Shown here piece after piece: positions 21,895-31,847 of a DNA stretch of 64,000 nucleotides (position 1 is the first letter of the stretch; each line of letters begins with the position of its first letter). Position numbers and translations under genes: made by a program. The notes under the pieces are model-generated. The model worked only from the letters and a program-made list of their open reading frames with translations. It searched no databases and had not been told where the DNA came from. The DNA comes from Pseudoips prasinana (taxonomy: Eukaryota > Arthropoda > Insecta > Lepidoptera > Nolidae): positions 17,316,001 to 17,380,000 of the forward strand of contig OX621260.1 in the NCBI GenBank assembly GCA_951640165.1. Direction: 5' to 3'.

Positions 21895-21975
21895 TACCCG
21901 TTGTCTACTATCCATAGTACAAGCATTGCTGAGTTCGGACTAGATGCCGATGTAATATATGTTCTGGTTATTCAT
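21895..21975 (+). mobile_element. SINE 3' fragment
   Basis: TATCCATAGTACAAGCATTG...GATGCCGATG ending TTCATTTATT. Only the SINE-A/A2 tail. Confidence 0.6.
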
Positions 21976-22977
21976 TTATTGAAGTGCTTTTATATAACGT
22001 TTCGATAAGTCCGTAATAAGTAGTTATAATAGGTTTGTTTTAACAAAGTAATTCTGGTGCTGGTTGGAGTTATTTTCTTCTAGAGTTATAGTTATTTTCA
22101 AACCAAATTGCACTCAAAAGTAGAGTTGTTTCCGTTTCCAATACATGTACGAAGTAAACACGGTATATTACATACTAAGCAGCATTTTATACAATTTAGG
22201 TTACTGGCATCATTCGAGTTCATAGATACGTCGGTCACCTGCCCCAAGACAAAAGGTGGTAGTGCGGGCGTGCACCCCGCGGTTGGCGCCCTCAGGGCCT
22301 TGCACCCTCGCGCCATCTCCGCTCTAAGAGGCAATAACACTTTTACGTAACATGTTCCTTTTATAACAATTCTCTAAAACAATAACTTGAGCGGATGTTT
22401 TTAAACAGCTTACCTACATGTTTTTAAATAAAAGTAAATGTTCGAATAATGTTACGAGATTTCAATACTATATTATTAATAGCGGATGTGCTACGGGGGT
22501 GTGATGCTACGCGCTACGAGGCGGGGTGATTATATTACGTATCTACGAAAAGTTAAAGTAGGTATAGAAGGCACAATTCTGGCTTGCTATGTGTATTAGA
22601 GTTTTAGGTTCGAAATACACATTGGTTTTTTTGAATATATATGAAATCATGTTTATGTTAAACCCTATCTTAGGCCAAGCCTTTTATTACAATAATATAA
22701 AATCAAATGGGGATACATTGGAGGGCTTCCTTAATGTTGAATGACTAGTGATTATTCCAAAACATAGTATCTGTAGATTTGAATATGTTTGACTCTCATT
22801 TTGTTTGGGGTGTAATAACCACACAGTGTAACACGCATTTTTATGTAGGTAAATGCAATTTTTCTCTTACGTGATACGCACACATCGATACGCAAGAACT
22901 TATTTACCGAAGAATGTATTATACTTTCGTTTTAACTTGCGCAGCCAAAAAAAAATTAAACAATGATCCATGCTCCA
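21976..22977. other. No gene; GC-rich patch 22236-22336
   Basis: A ~100-bp GC-rich patch (GCACCCCGCGGTTGGCGCCC) is open on both strands for 80 codons. It shows no motif and has no start context. The rest is AT-rich. Confidence 0.4.
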
Positions 22978-23185
22978 TCTATACTAATATTATTAAGATG
23001 TAAAGTTTGTGTTTTAATCTCTGGATCTGCTGAACCGATTTTCAAAATTATTTCACCAGTAGAATGCTACGTTGTTGTGGAGTGTCATAGGCTATGAAAA
23101 AAATGTATCCCGAAGTATTACGCAGGACAAATGGGCAGTGACAAAAATCTTTATATCACGGAACGAAGTCCGCGGGCACTGCTAG
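22978..23185 (+). mobile_element. Helitron Hel-4 (Lep1 type), complete
   Basis: Starts TCTATACTAATATTATTAAG, has the CTGAACCGATTTTCAAAATT core and ends GAAGTCCGCGGGCACTGCTAG, flanked A|T. The terminal CCGCGG and end fit the lepidopteran Lep1 Helitron. Confidence 0.88.
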
Positions 23186-23363
23186 TAAATAATAAATACG
23201 AAAGTTTGTGAGTATGGATGTGGGGATGTTTGTTACTATTTCACGCAAAAACAACGGAACGGGTTTTGGTGAAACTTTGTAGTAACATAGCTTATATATC
23301 CGAATAACACATGGGCTATAATGTTTAAAGTTTAACGCAGGTGTAACCGTGGGATATGGCTAG
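23186..23363 (+). mobile_element. Helitron Hel-2 in tandem with Hel-4
   Basis: ATACGAAAGTTTGTGAGTAT through AGTTTAACGCAGGTGTAACC to CTAG at 23360-23363. The 5' TCCTACTAATATTA end is degenerate. It starts directly at the Hel-4 3' end. Confidence 0.8.
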
Positions 23364-23740
23364 TGCTCGATATATCGTGTGGAATGGGAGCCAAAGCCAT
23401 AATATAACTTTGGTTTTTGCCTCCTTTGCCACAATAGGAGGCAAAATATTATGGTCCATAAACTTGCTGTTGGGATCTGCAGTCAGTAAATATAAGCTCT
23501 ATTCAGCTGTTTGGAAAGCGATGCAACCTCTGAAGTGCATTATACTGTACCTACGTTAATGCACTCAGTCCCTCGACCCCGCGGTCTTTGCCCGTAAAAT
23601 ATATGTACTTACTTATCGTATGGGCAATGGTTACCCTAGTGTCAGTGTTGTTCAAGCCGCCCAATAGGCCTCTGACGTTGCTTAACGACTGTTGCCTAAT
23701 GACTACCACTTAACGTGCCTTCCGAAGCACGGAGACGCTA
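23364..23740. other. No supported feature
   Basis: Possible decayed repeats only. The open frame at 23356-23559 (+) is partly Helitron-derived. Confidence 0.45.
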
Positions 23741-23908
23741 TAATAATAATATAATACCCTGGGACATTTATACACACGTCCATCTGATCCCAAACTAAGC
23801 AGTGCTTGTACTATGGAAACCAGATAACTGATACACTACTTTTGTAAATACATACTTATATAGATAATAACACCCAGACTCAGGACAAACAGTCATATTA
23901 TGCACACA
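23741..23908 (-). mobile_element. SINE-A, head missing
   Basis: ATT tail, CCATCTGATCCCAAACTAAG and CAGACTCAGGACAAACAGTC are present. It breaks off inside ATTATGCACACA, before box B, and joins a MITE-A arm. Confidence 0.8.
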
Positions 23909-23932
23909 GCTGGATGTGCTGGCGTCTGTACT
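23909..23932. mobile_element. Solo MITE-A arm
   Basis: GCTGGATGTGCTGGCGTCTG plus TAC equals the last ~23 bp of MITE-A. The rest of the element is absent. Confidence 0.75.
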
Positions 23933-24360
23933 AACTTCATCTCTTTATATCTGTTCGCCGGCGCATCGACCTATACCCACGGAAACTATTTCCATATTAT
24001 CCCTCCATGCTTTATCATTGGACAAGTTTCCGCTCATACTTGAATTACAGCAATCGCTGTTTCAACTGCTTTCGTATTCATAACAGAAATGAAAATATTT
24101 CAACCATAAAATATGTTTATTGAATTTTACTTTAGTTACCTGCGTGTTTGTAAGAAATTCAAATTGTATTACATTGCTGCCTAAAGATTACATCACTGCC
24201 TTCTATTATTCATGTGGTAGAAGATAAACAAAACGTTCGGAATAGTAACGCGTGTTTGTAAAAGTCAACATAATGTAACGCGCTAAATGGGAGAATTTAA
24301 TACAACAGTATAATTACCATTGGTGAAGGATTTAAGGAAGTAGATTACTATCAGTTTACC
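23933..24360. other. No supported feature
   Basis: AT-rich; nothing recognised. Confidence 0.45.
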
Positions 24361-24425
24361 CCTAAGTGATTGGTAAGGTTAAGCAACTAGGCTTGCGGTC
24401 AGTCCATAGATGGGTGACCGCGAAA
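24361..24425 (+). mobile_element. 5S rRNA-derived SINE head
   Basis: AAGTGATTGGTAAGGTTAAGCAAC, then TGCGGTCAGTCCATAGATGG and GTGACCGC. It corresponds to the 3' two-thirds of 5S rRNA, including the internal promoter region (GTTAAGCAAC...GGTCAGTACTTGGATGGGTGACCGC in typical 5S). The 5' third is missing, so it is a derived element rather than a gene. Confidence 0.65.
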
Positions 24426-24429
24426 GTGG

Positions 24430-24632
24430 ATTAATTTATAAGCGGGCCCGTTGGCAGGGTTTGCAAATACTTGCTTTTCACGCCGGAGGTTGCGAGTTTA
24501 GTTCCCACCCAGGACATATATTTGTGTACATCATGAAAATGACTGTCTGTCCTGAGTCTGGGTGTAATTATCTTTATAAGTATGTAGTATATCAGTTATC
24601 TGGTTTCCATAGTACAAGCTCTGCTGAGTTCA
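24430..24632 (+). mobile_element. SINE-A, 3' truncated
   Basis: Head GCCCGTTGGCAGGGTTTGC with a mutated box B (GAGTTTAGTTCCC). The body runs to AGTACAAGCTCTGCTGAGTT, then stops in an A-run. It sits directly after the 5S-like piece. Confidence 0.8.
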
Positions 24633-24885
24633 CAAAAAAATACAAACGTTTTATTTCTCCGATTTTATATTATTATTATTAGTGGACAGGCAAGCAGTTG
24701 ATTCAACTGGTAAGTGCCTGTATCCAGCTCTTCTCCACTAGTTTCTATTGCAGCTTTGATATTTGTCGAGTCTATTTATGATTTTTTTAATTTTTTAATT
24801 TTATTTTATTGGGTCATTAAACAGTTACACATTACAGTATAATATAATAAGTGTAAACAAGTAACGTAGTAAACGTGTAACCCAC

Positions 24886-25260
24886 ACCAATGTCCGCAAA
24901 ATAATAGGTAAAAAGAAAGTTAGAAAGAAAGAAAGAAAGAAAGAATATATATTTATTAAACACAAAGTACATCAATATAAATTATGTAAAAGTAATAGTA
25001 ATAAGGGTACAACACACAGAAGAATACATAAAAAAAATTGATACTTATAAATAACAATTAATACATTTTTCTATAACATAATTTTACGCACCTATTCGAT
25101 GTGGTACCCATACTAAGCACCTTTGTGACTAAAAGGCCACAGTTCAGCATTCTGCCACAGATGACTGTAGCGCTGATTTTCAACTGTGGCCAACGGCCAT
25201 CCTTATAAAAATAAATATAAATATGACGGTGTAACAGAAAGTACTAAATAATGCAGGCAC
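24886..25260 (-). mobile_element. Probable LINE 3' region with (GAAA)n
   Basis: A GAAA tetranucleotide run at 24915-24944 is followed by TATTTATTAAACACAAAGTA and a GC-richer block (CTGCCACAGATGACTGTAGC) typical of a minus-strand LINE 3' UTR. The family is not identified. Confidence 0.4.
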
Positions 25261-25945
25261 TTGAAAAATAAAATAAATACATCCAGGAAATAAAAACAGG
25301 TGGTAATAATTGATTTTGTTACAAAAAGTTAATCTTAATCTAAACTCGCGCGAGTTTACTAAAGCGTTAAAAGGTAATCTCGATTGTTATTTTAGATGAT
25401 CAATGGCAAGTTTTTTGAATTTTGAAATAGAAAGTGCAAAAATGTCTAAATGTACAAGGTGTGTGTTATATGTCTCTACGAGGCGACGTAGAGGCGCCCG
25501 CACTCCGGCGTAAGTTCGGCACCTTGTAGTGTAGAACAGCCGAGGCACACGCGCCTCTCTTGATTCACATTTTGGGCCGAGATTACGTTTTCTGGGAGTA
25601 TATATATATGCTCCACATCCCTTCCGAAGTACAGACATAACAAAATCATACCTTTTCAGAGGTCAACCATATACAGACCTCACCGATGTCTTCACCTAAT
25701 GATATATTGTCTCGATGTGTATCTAAGTAGATAGCGCGAAGCCAACAGCCTGCTTCCAATTCGGAAGTTATAAATTTGCTTAAACTTGTTTGAGTTGGGA
25801 ATTCCCGCGATGTTTGTCCGGACGTGCGGGCCCATTTAGTCCCTAAACCAACTGCTAACTTCTGAGCAAGCACCAATAACTAACAAAGATTTTAATTACA
25901 AAATTATCTGTACGGTGTTACATCATAATCATTTGGATGACATAA
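25261..25945. other. No supported gene
   Basis: The open frames at 25387-25638 and 25646-25876 (-) lack motifs. There is a short TATATATATA run near 25600. Confidence 0.45.
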
Positions 25946-26215
25946 TTAATAATAATAATAACATAATAATATCTGGGGACAATGTCACACAGATCATCCT
26001 AGCCCCAAACTAAGCAAAGCTTGTACTATGGGTACCAGGCGACGATATACATACTTATATAGATAGATAAATACTTAAATACATAGAAAACATCCATGAC
26101 TCAGAAACAAATATTCGTGCTTATCACACAAATATTTGCACTTACCGGGATTCGAACCCAGGACCACCAGCTTCGTAGGCAGGATCACTACCAACTAGGC
26201 TACGGTGATCGTCGA
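25946..26215 (-). mobile_element. SINE-A2 variant with another tRNA-like head
   Basis: On the minus strand the head reads CCTAGTTGGTAGTGATCCTG...GGGTTCGAATCCCGGTAAGT, a near-perfect box B in a well-formed tRNA-like context. Body and tail are as in the family. Confidence 0.82.
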
Positions 26216-26237
26216 ATTAACTAGTAATATTTGTTAA

Positions 26238-26616
26238 CTAGCTGTGCATGTGCAGGAGCTCCTCCCCCGTAGGTGATAGCGTGATAATATGTAGCCTATA
26301 AGTTGACCCGACATCTTTGTAATATTCAAGCAAAATTTAAAGTAAATCCATGCAGTACTTTTTGAGTTTAGCCCGGAATTACATACAGACAAACAGATAA
26401 ACAGACAAAAATTCTAAAAACTATATTTTTGGCTTCGATATCGATTGAAGATCACGCCCCAAATATCATTTAAAAAAATAAACGGATAAACAGACAAAAA
26501 TTCTAAAAACTATATTTTTGGCTTCGATATCGACTGAAGATCACGCCCCAAATATCCTTTAAAAAAAATATTCAATGTATAGTTTTGATTTCCTACGATT
26601 TTATTATATGTATAGA
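26238..26616 (-). mobile_element. Helitron Hel-1 copy 3, hairpin lost, internal 89-bp duplication
   Basis: CTAG at 26238 is followed by a shortened end (GCTGTGCATGTGCAGGAGCT) in place of the GC hairpin. The segment from 26401 (ACAGACAAAAATTC) is repeated from 26490. The 5' TCTATACATATAATA end is intact at 26616. Confidence 0.85.
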
Positions 26617-26710
26617 TAATGTCGGTTACTTTGGTTCGCCTGCGGATCTCAGCATTTCTGATTCGATCTCGCAGGGAAACTCCAAGCATAGCCCTTTCCA
26701 TTGCTCTTTA
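26617..26710 (-). pseudogene. RTE-type LINE reverse transcriptase C-terminal scrap
   Basis: On the minus strand it encodes AMLGVSLRDRIRNAEIRRRT followed by KVTDI. This matches the same region at 42420-42525 (-). It is a conserved segment after the RT domain of a LINE that I assign to the RTE type. Only ~30 codons survive. Confidence 0.75.
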
Positions 26711-26759
26711 GGTGATCTTGAGCCGCCTGATAAGGCCCATAGTGAGCGACCACATCAAG

Positions 26760-26862
26760 ATGGAAATCGCTGGATGCGGATAGCGCAATACTGGCAATTG
26801 TGGAGAGCTTTGGGGGAGGCCTTTGTCCAGCAGTGGGCGTCTTTCGGATGATATAATGATTT
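26760..26862 (+). pseudogene. RTE-type LINE C-terminus, opposite strand
   Basis: Plus strand encodes NRWMRIAQYWQLWRALGEAF then VQQWASFG and a stop, with a TGATATAATGAT tail. It faces the preceding minus-strand scrap head-to-head, so the two are separate or rearranged pieces of one family. Confidence 0.8.
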
Positions 26863-26904
26863 GTTAATAATTAGTTATGTCGCTTTGCTGAGAGGCTGAC
26901 GGCA

Positions 26905-26962
26905 TAGAATATGGTCACCCCATCTCATCCCGTGGGGGGCAAAGAAGTCGTCCCAAGGGAAT
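26905..26962 (+). mobile_element. LINE 3'-UTR fragment, copy 2
   Basis: GTCACCCCATCTCATCCCGT followed by GGGGGGCA: the complement of the block at 28540-28566. Confidence 0.6.
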
Positions 26963-26967
26963 ATTTA

Positions 26968-27175
26968 TAATAATTTCACGCCGCAGGTCGTGGGTTCCAT
27001 TCCCACCCAGGAAAGGTACTTGTGTGCGTGAACATGTGTAAGTATGTATTGTTAAAAGAAAACTACTATATAATATATCAGTTATCTGATTGGCATAGTA
27101 CAAGCTCTGCTTAGTTTGGGATAAGATGGCCGTGTGTGAATAATGTCCCAGGATATTATTACTGATTTTTTAATA
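26968..27175 (+). mobile_element. SINE-A, plus arm of an inverted pair
   Basis: Starts within the head (TTTCACGCCGCAGGTCGTGG), with box B altered to GGTTCCATTCC. The body has an internal deletion after GTGAACATGTG. The tail meets the tail of the next copy. Confidence 0.82.
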
Positions 27176-27182
27176 TAAAATC

Positions 27183-27445
27183 CTCGGATATTATTCACAC
27201 ACGGCCATCTGATCTCAAACTAAGCAGAACTTGTACTATGGAAACCAGATAAATGAGTTATTACATAAATGAGTAATTACATATACTACTTTTCTTTTGT
27301 AAATACATACTTATATAGATAATTACACCCAGACTCAAGACAAACAGACATGTTCTTGCACACAAATATCTGTCCTGAGTGGGAATCGAACCCACGACCT
27401 GCGGCGTGAAAGGCAAGCATTTACCAACCATGCCAACCGGCCCTC
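27183..27445 (-). mobile_element. SINE-A, minus arm of an inverted pair
   Basis: Near full length, with head complement CCAACCATGCCAACCGGCCC and box B complement GGGAATCGAACCC. Together with 26968-27175 it forms a tail-to-tail inverted repeat. Confidence 0.85.
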
Positions 27446-27802
27446 ATATTATAGTGTCTTAAGAGGTTAATCAATTCCAATACAATTTTACCTAAAAGTT
27501 AGTTTATTCGAGATATTTCTTAGGTTTGTTTCAAGACAATCCGACCACAAGTTACAGCTCTTGTTTTACTAGCAGTCGGGGTTTGTATTAAACTGGGTTT
27601 CTACCCACGTGGAAATTCCTGCTAGGAAAACCGAACGATATTCCCGGAATTTCCAAACTTGTCTTTACGATCTCCGAAAACAGAATACGAATTTATCTAG
27701 TGTAGTTTCTATCCCAATAATATAGTAAAATATCATCTAAAGGAAAAAGGCAACTGTTTTTTATTTATTATTACAAAAGACAAAGCGAAAACGCAAACGA
27801 AA
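27446..27802. other. No supported feature
   Basis: Unassigned AT-rich sequence. Confidence 0.45.
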
Positions 27803-28018
27803 AATAAAAGACGCGAAACGAAAAGATTCCCTAATGCGGGGAATCTACACTTGTGTCGCGGGGTACTTTACAAACATATAGGTAATAGACGGACAAAAAT
27901 TACATCCAGACTCAGAACAACTATTTATTGGTCACACAAATAGTTGTACGGCGTAGGACTCGAACCCGCAACACGAAGCGGAAAGGTGACTGTCTTAGCC
28001 GCTGCGCCACATGATGTT
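27803..28018 (-). mobile_element. SINE-C copy
   Basis: Tail (CCCTAATGCGGGGAATC; TCGCGGGGTACTTTACAAAC), body (ACATCCAGACTCAGAACAAC) and head complement (GACTCGAACCCGCAACACGA, CTTAGCCGCTGCGCCAC), all reversed. Confidence 0.8.
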
Positions 28019-28022
28019 TTTT

Positions 28023-28329
28023 TTATGATTTTTTCGTAAACTTCACCTAACATCAGTTTTCGATTTTTTTCTCGTTCTGTTGAACATTTCTAGTTCAGTT
28101 TTTTGTGATAACTAATTAGCATAACCTAAAACCCTAAAATGTACGGTTAATCTAATCATTGCAGAACTGACTTAGAATTTATTCGAAAGTTCAAAATTAG
28201 GGTGTGAGCTCAGGACTCATAAATTTTCAATGTATCAAAAAAAATTTAAATGGGGTTATTTTGGTTTATAATTCGGATAAAGTATCTAAATTTTGCGTTT
28301 GAACTTCAACTGCTCGGCCACCCTGTATA
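28023..28329 (-). mobile_element. MITE-D, one end lost
   Basis: Related to 48070-48462 in reverse: CAGAACTGACTTAGAATTTATTCG, AATTAGGGTGTGAGCTCAGG and the terminal TCGGCCACCCTG. The other TIR is missing. Confidence 0.7.
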
Positions 28330-28344
28330 TGGATGTAATATGAG

Positions 28345-28566
28345 TATTTTCATCATCATCATCATTACAGCTTAAATAAGTCCACTGCTGGACAAGCCTC
28401 CCTCAAGAATCATCTTGAGGGGATATGCCATAATCGCCACGCTTGGCAGGCGGGTTGGCGATCGCAGTATGATGGTCGTAGTACTCAGAAGGAAGCTGCT
28501 TCCCGTCCTCTGGTAGATATTCCCTCGGGTCGACTTCTACGCCCCCCACGGGATGAGATGGGGTGA
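28345..28566 (-). mobile_element. LINE 3'-UTR fragment, copy 3
   Basis: Begins with TCATCATCATCATTACAGC (reversed ATG tail), then GATATGCCATAATCGCCACG and CTACGCCCCCCACGGGATGA. Confidence 0.65.
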
Positions 28567-29094
28567 TGATATTCTGATTCTGATATTTGTCGCCGTCACC
28601 ACACAGCAGATTGAGTATTTTACCCTAATAGTATTCATCATGTGGAAAAAATAACCTATGATTACATGCGTTTCGCTTATTCCCCAACGTAGTCAAATTA
28701 CGTGGGAAGGGGATCCTACCCGTACGTACTCAGTCATCAATATCCGGAACTTTAGAAACTGAATTCAGACGATTATTCTCCCTTGCTTACTGCAAATAGA
28801 GTTACACACGCACAAAAAGGGACACCCGCCCTACCGGAACGTGAGTCCACTGAACAATATTCCTGGTGGGCTCACTTTGTACAACGCTATGTTGTCTCCT
28901 TATTCCGCATGAAGGAAATTGATTTATGAATGTTATTACTGATTCTACGAGCCCGAAAAAAGCGGTTTTATTAGACCTTTTTGATATATATAAGTTAGAA
29001 ACGTAAGTGAATCAATGTTGCCATTATTCAATTTAGGATTCAGATATAAATATATATCTGTATCCATATTGTAATATTGGAACTGATATATAAT
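28567..29094. other. No supported feature
   Basis: Contains a small repeat, ATATAAATATATATCTGTAT, near 29044. No gene. Confidence 0.45.
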
Positions 29095-29440
29095 TATATC
29101 CTGGGACATTATTTACACACGGCCACCTGATCCCAAACTAAGCAGAGCTTGTACTATGGAAACCAGATAGCTGATATACCTACTACATATACAACTTTTA
29201 TTTTGTAAATGCATACGCTGAATGCGATAAGACCGCCCATTGTACATGATTGGGTTATTAGTGTCCTATGAATTTATCGTGTTAAAGTGTACAATAAAGA
29301 GTATTATATTCTATGTAGATACCTACACCCACACTTAGGACAAACAGACATGTCCATGCACACGAATATCTGTCCTAGGTTGGAAATTAACCCACGACCT
29401 CCGGCGTGAAAGACAAGCATCTACCAACCACTATGCATAC
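29095..29440 (-). mobile_element. SINE-A interrupted by a LINE tail
   Basis: SINE-A body up to TTTTGTAAATGCATA (29213), then foreign sequence (listed below), then CCTACACCCACACTTAGGAC and the head complement with GGTTGGAAATTAACCCACGA. Confidence 0.8.
29214..29312 (+). mobile_element. LINE 3'-tail insert
   Basis: TGCGATAAGACCGCCCATTG...AGTGTACAATAAAGAGTATT resembles the 3' UTR of the LINE at 43975-44068 (GCGATAAGGCCGCCAATTGC...TGCAATAAAGTGTAC). It carries an AATAAA polyadenylation signal and represents a severely 5'-truncated insertion. Confidence 0.65.
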
Positions 29441-29483
29441 ACAATAAATGTATAGCCAAACGGCCTGTCAACTATAACTTATA

Positions 29484-29662
29484 CTAGCTGTGCCCTGCGG
29501 TTTTACCCGCGTTAGACTTTATAAATTATAGCCTATGTGTTAGTCCAGGGTGTCCGCTAACTACATACCAAATTTTAATAAAATCGCTCCAGACGTTTAG
29601 ACGTGAAAAGTAACAAACATACACACTCACACACTCACAAACTTTCGCCTTTATAATATTAG
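29484..29662 (-). mobile_element. Helitron Hel-2
   Basis: CTAG and GC hairpin (GCGGTTTTACCCGCG) at the left; the ATAATATTAGT end at the right with a changed terminal base context. The core is partly replaced (GTCCAGGGTGTCCGCTAAC). Confidence 0.8.
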
Positions 29663-30497
29663 TGTGAAACAATATTTAACTTTTACATATATATAGATTT
29701 CCCTTGTCAGATAATTAAAGAATATCTGTGTAGTATCACGACGAAACGATTCATAAAACGGACCATTAATTGTCTCTAAAAGCGGTAAAAACCACAAAGC
29801 CGCTTGTGTACAAAGTAAGGACGTAATATTAACTTCCAACGAAATGTAGTTCAGAATCTACATTGATACCTGGGATTATGTTTTACCCTCTTTCATGGCG
29901 GCGTAATAAAATTCAGCTTAAAAATACCCATTGCCGTACCTGCTCTGCACCACTGCCGATCACAGCTTTAGTATAAATACATTCCTTTTAGAATATGAAA
30001 ATGTTTAAAAGCCGGGTGCGATTATTTTGCCTCGTGTTCTGATAAATCTTAAGAAGTTGAAATTGTTACAATGTTAGCAATATTAAAGGAGATGAAAATG
30101 TCACTTTGAAGCGATCGTAAGTAATCTCATTAAACATTAGGGGGAAGAATTGGGCTTGAGAGGGCGCGGATGGTGGGTCTCATTGTAAATGTATCACGAC
30201 TTGGCACCAACTAGGTATGTAGTTGCAGCGGCGCTCCTGCCTCCGACTCTGAAAACAATCCCAACTGCGTTAATCACTTATTTACGTCCGGGGTCCGCAT
30301 GCCGCTAGAGTATTTCTAACGAACGCCGAGAATTCTGGGGAATCCTAATGAACCGTGGGAATTTCGATTCTAATGAAGCGAGCGACTGAGAACTTTGCGA
30401 GTGGACGTGGGCAATGCTTTTCGTTGGTGGCACGTTCTCGATTCCAGTTGAATAGTTTGGTTGGACATTGTTGCGGTGCATGGAAAGTGTTTGACTG
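29663..30497. other. Repeat-poor stretch
   Basis: Moderately GC-balanced, e.g. GTTCTCGATTCCAGTTGAAT near 30434, with no repeat match and no supported coding. A possible intronic regulatory region, but nothing specific is seen. Confidence 0.4.
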
Positions 30498-30895
30498 CCT
30501 CGTTAGTCTAGCGATAGTATAATGAGTCCTGGGTTCAAATCCTGGGTCGGGCCAATAAAGTGATATTGGTATTTTTCCGTGAAAAGAAATTTCTCAGTAT
30601 CAGCCCGAGGTCTGGGAGTTGGCGGTCATGTACCTCAGTCCAGTCCAGTCCAGTCGTCTCGCTAGTCGTCCCATCGGATCATGAACTGGCGGTAAGCGTG
30701 CGTCGCAGAGCATGTAAACCGACGGTTCTGTATCTGATCACTTTCCGGTCATGTCGTTATTCGCCCCATCCGATCATGAGAGTGATGGAATAGAAAGTGC
30801 GCCTGTATTCGCGCACTATAATATGTGCTGCGCAGATGGTTAATCTCCATTGAGACTGGCCGCCGTGGCTGAAATTCGGCCGGGAGGACGTTTAC
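30498..30895 (+). mobile_element. SINE-B copy with local duplication
   Basis: Head (CTCGTTAGTCTAGCGATAG, box B GGTTCAAATCC) through CGCCGTGGCTGAAATTCGGC and GGGAGGACG. A CAGTC stutter occurs at 30638-30656, and the GTCGTCCCATCGGATCATGA block appears twice, so the body is partly duplicated. Confidence 0.82.
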
Positions 30896-31522
30896 ATGGA
30901 AAGCGTCGCGGGAAGTAATTTCAGTGGGTTCCGCCGGATATATCTCTCCCAGGACGCACAGAACTGCAACTAATCGGTTTGTCATTTCCGCAATCGACCG
31001 CCGCGACGCCGCCCTTTTGAATATTTGATACATGCCCTTTGTTTACAACTCTGAGTAGAAACAGCGTTACTTAGACTCTACTTTGTTCTTACAAACTTTC
31101 TTCGTGAGCATCATAAACTAAGTTCCGATATCAACAAAAAGTAACTTTACAGTCCTTGTTCGGCTAATTAATTACACAGTCCATATTTTAACATTAAACT
31201 TCAGTATCGCTAAGAAAAGCTGGTGCCTAGTTCTAGCTGTAAAACTTCAATTGATACTTTAAAAATTCAAGACAAACGCTTTTAGTGCACTAAGGTAAGG
31301 GGATGGTAAAGATAACTTGTGAGATGTAGACCGGGGCGAGGTGGAAAATCAAATAGCAAGCGTTATTTTAGTAGATGGCATTATTGGATAGATAAACCGA
31401 GACGCACTTAGACATATATGTTTAACCGTAGACATCGAGTGCAAGGGTTAGTTTATAAAACTTTTATGAACAACTCCATGGTCTTTTATACAAAGAAAAA
31501 TTTGTCTTTGTTTCTTAAAGCC
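30896..31522. other. Repeat-poor stretch before the LTR element
   Basis: 30900-31010 is GC-rich (CGACCGCCGCGACGCCGCCC) without motif. The rest is AT-rich. Confidence 0.4.
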
Positions 31523-31526
31523 ATAT

Positions 31527-31717
31527 TGTAAAGATGTACAAACACTTTTATTTTTCAATATTTTAATTAATATTAGACAGCAATCACAGTCGTGTACCAC
31601 CGCGGCCATCGAGAGATACCCCCCACGACGTTTTTTCAGCCGCAAGCCCGACGTCACCGCACCCGAGCGCTTCCGACCGTTGGCGATTACTCCCGATTAA
31701 GATAGCGGCGCGTAACA
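31527..31717 (-). repeat. 3' LTR (191 bp)
   Basis: TG...CA ends on both strands: sense TGTTACGCGCCGCTATC to TCTTTACA. By eye it is identical to the LTR at 36985-37175 over all 191 bp. The sense end has AT-rich sequence that could hold the polyadenylation signals. Confidence 0.93.
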
Positions 31718-31847
31718 TCGGCCATCCTGCAAAGTGAATACCGATGAGGTATTCACAAAGAATTTATGAGGAATGATACTAGTAACTTGGACATCTACCT
31801 AAAACTGGATTGTCTTTACTCAGAACTTACTTGCAGTTTCAGTTGGA

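Noticed and set aside
22098..22350. 80-codon frames on both strands
   Set aside because: Mirror frames over a GC-rich patch; composition artefact.
24361..24425. Functional 5S rRNA gene
   Set aside because: Only the middle and 3' part are present, with changes in conserved positions and no terminator T-run directly after.
31448..31657. 69-codon frame with KKRRGG and cysteines
   Set aside because: It lies in the LTR and occurs again in the other LTR; no family match.
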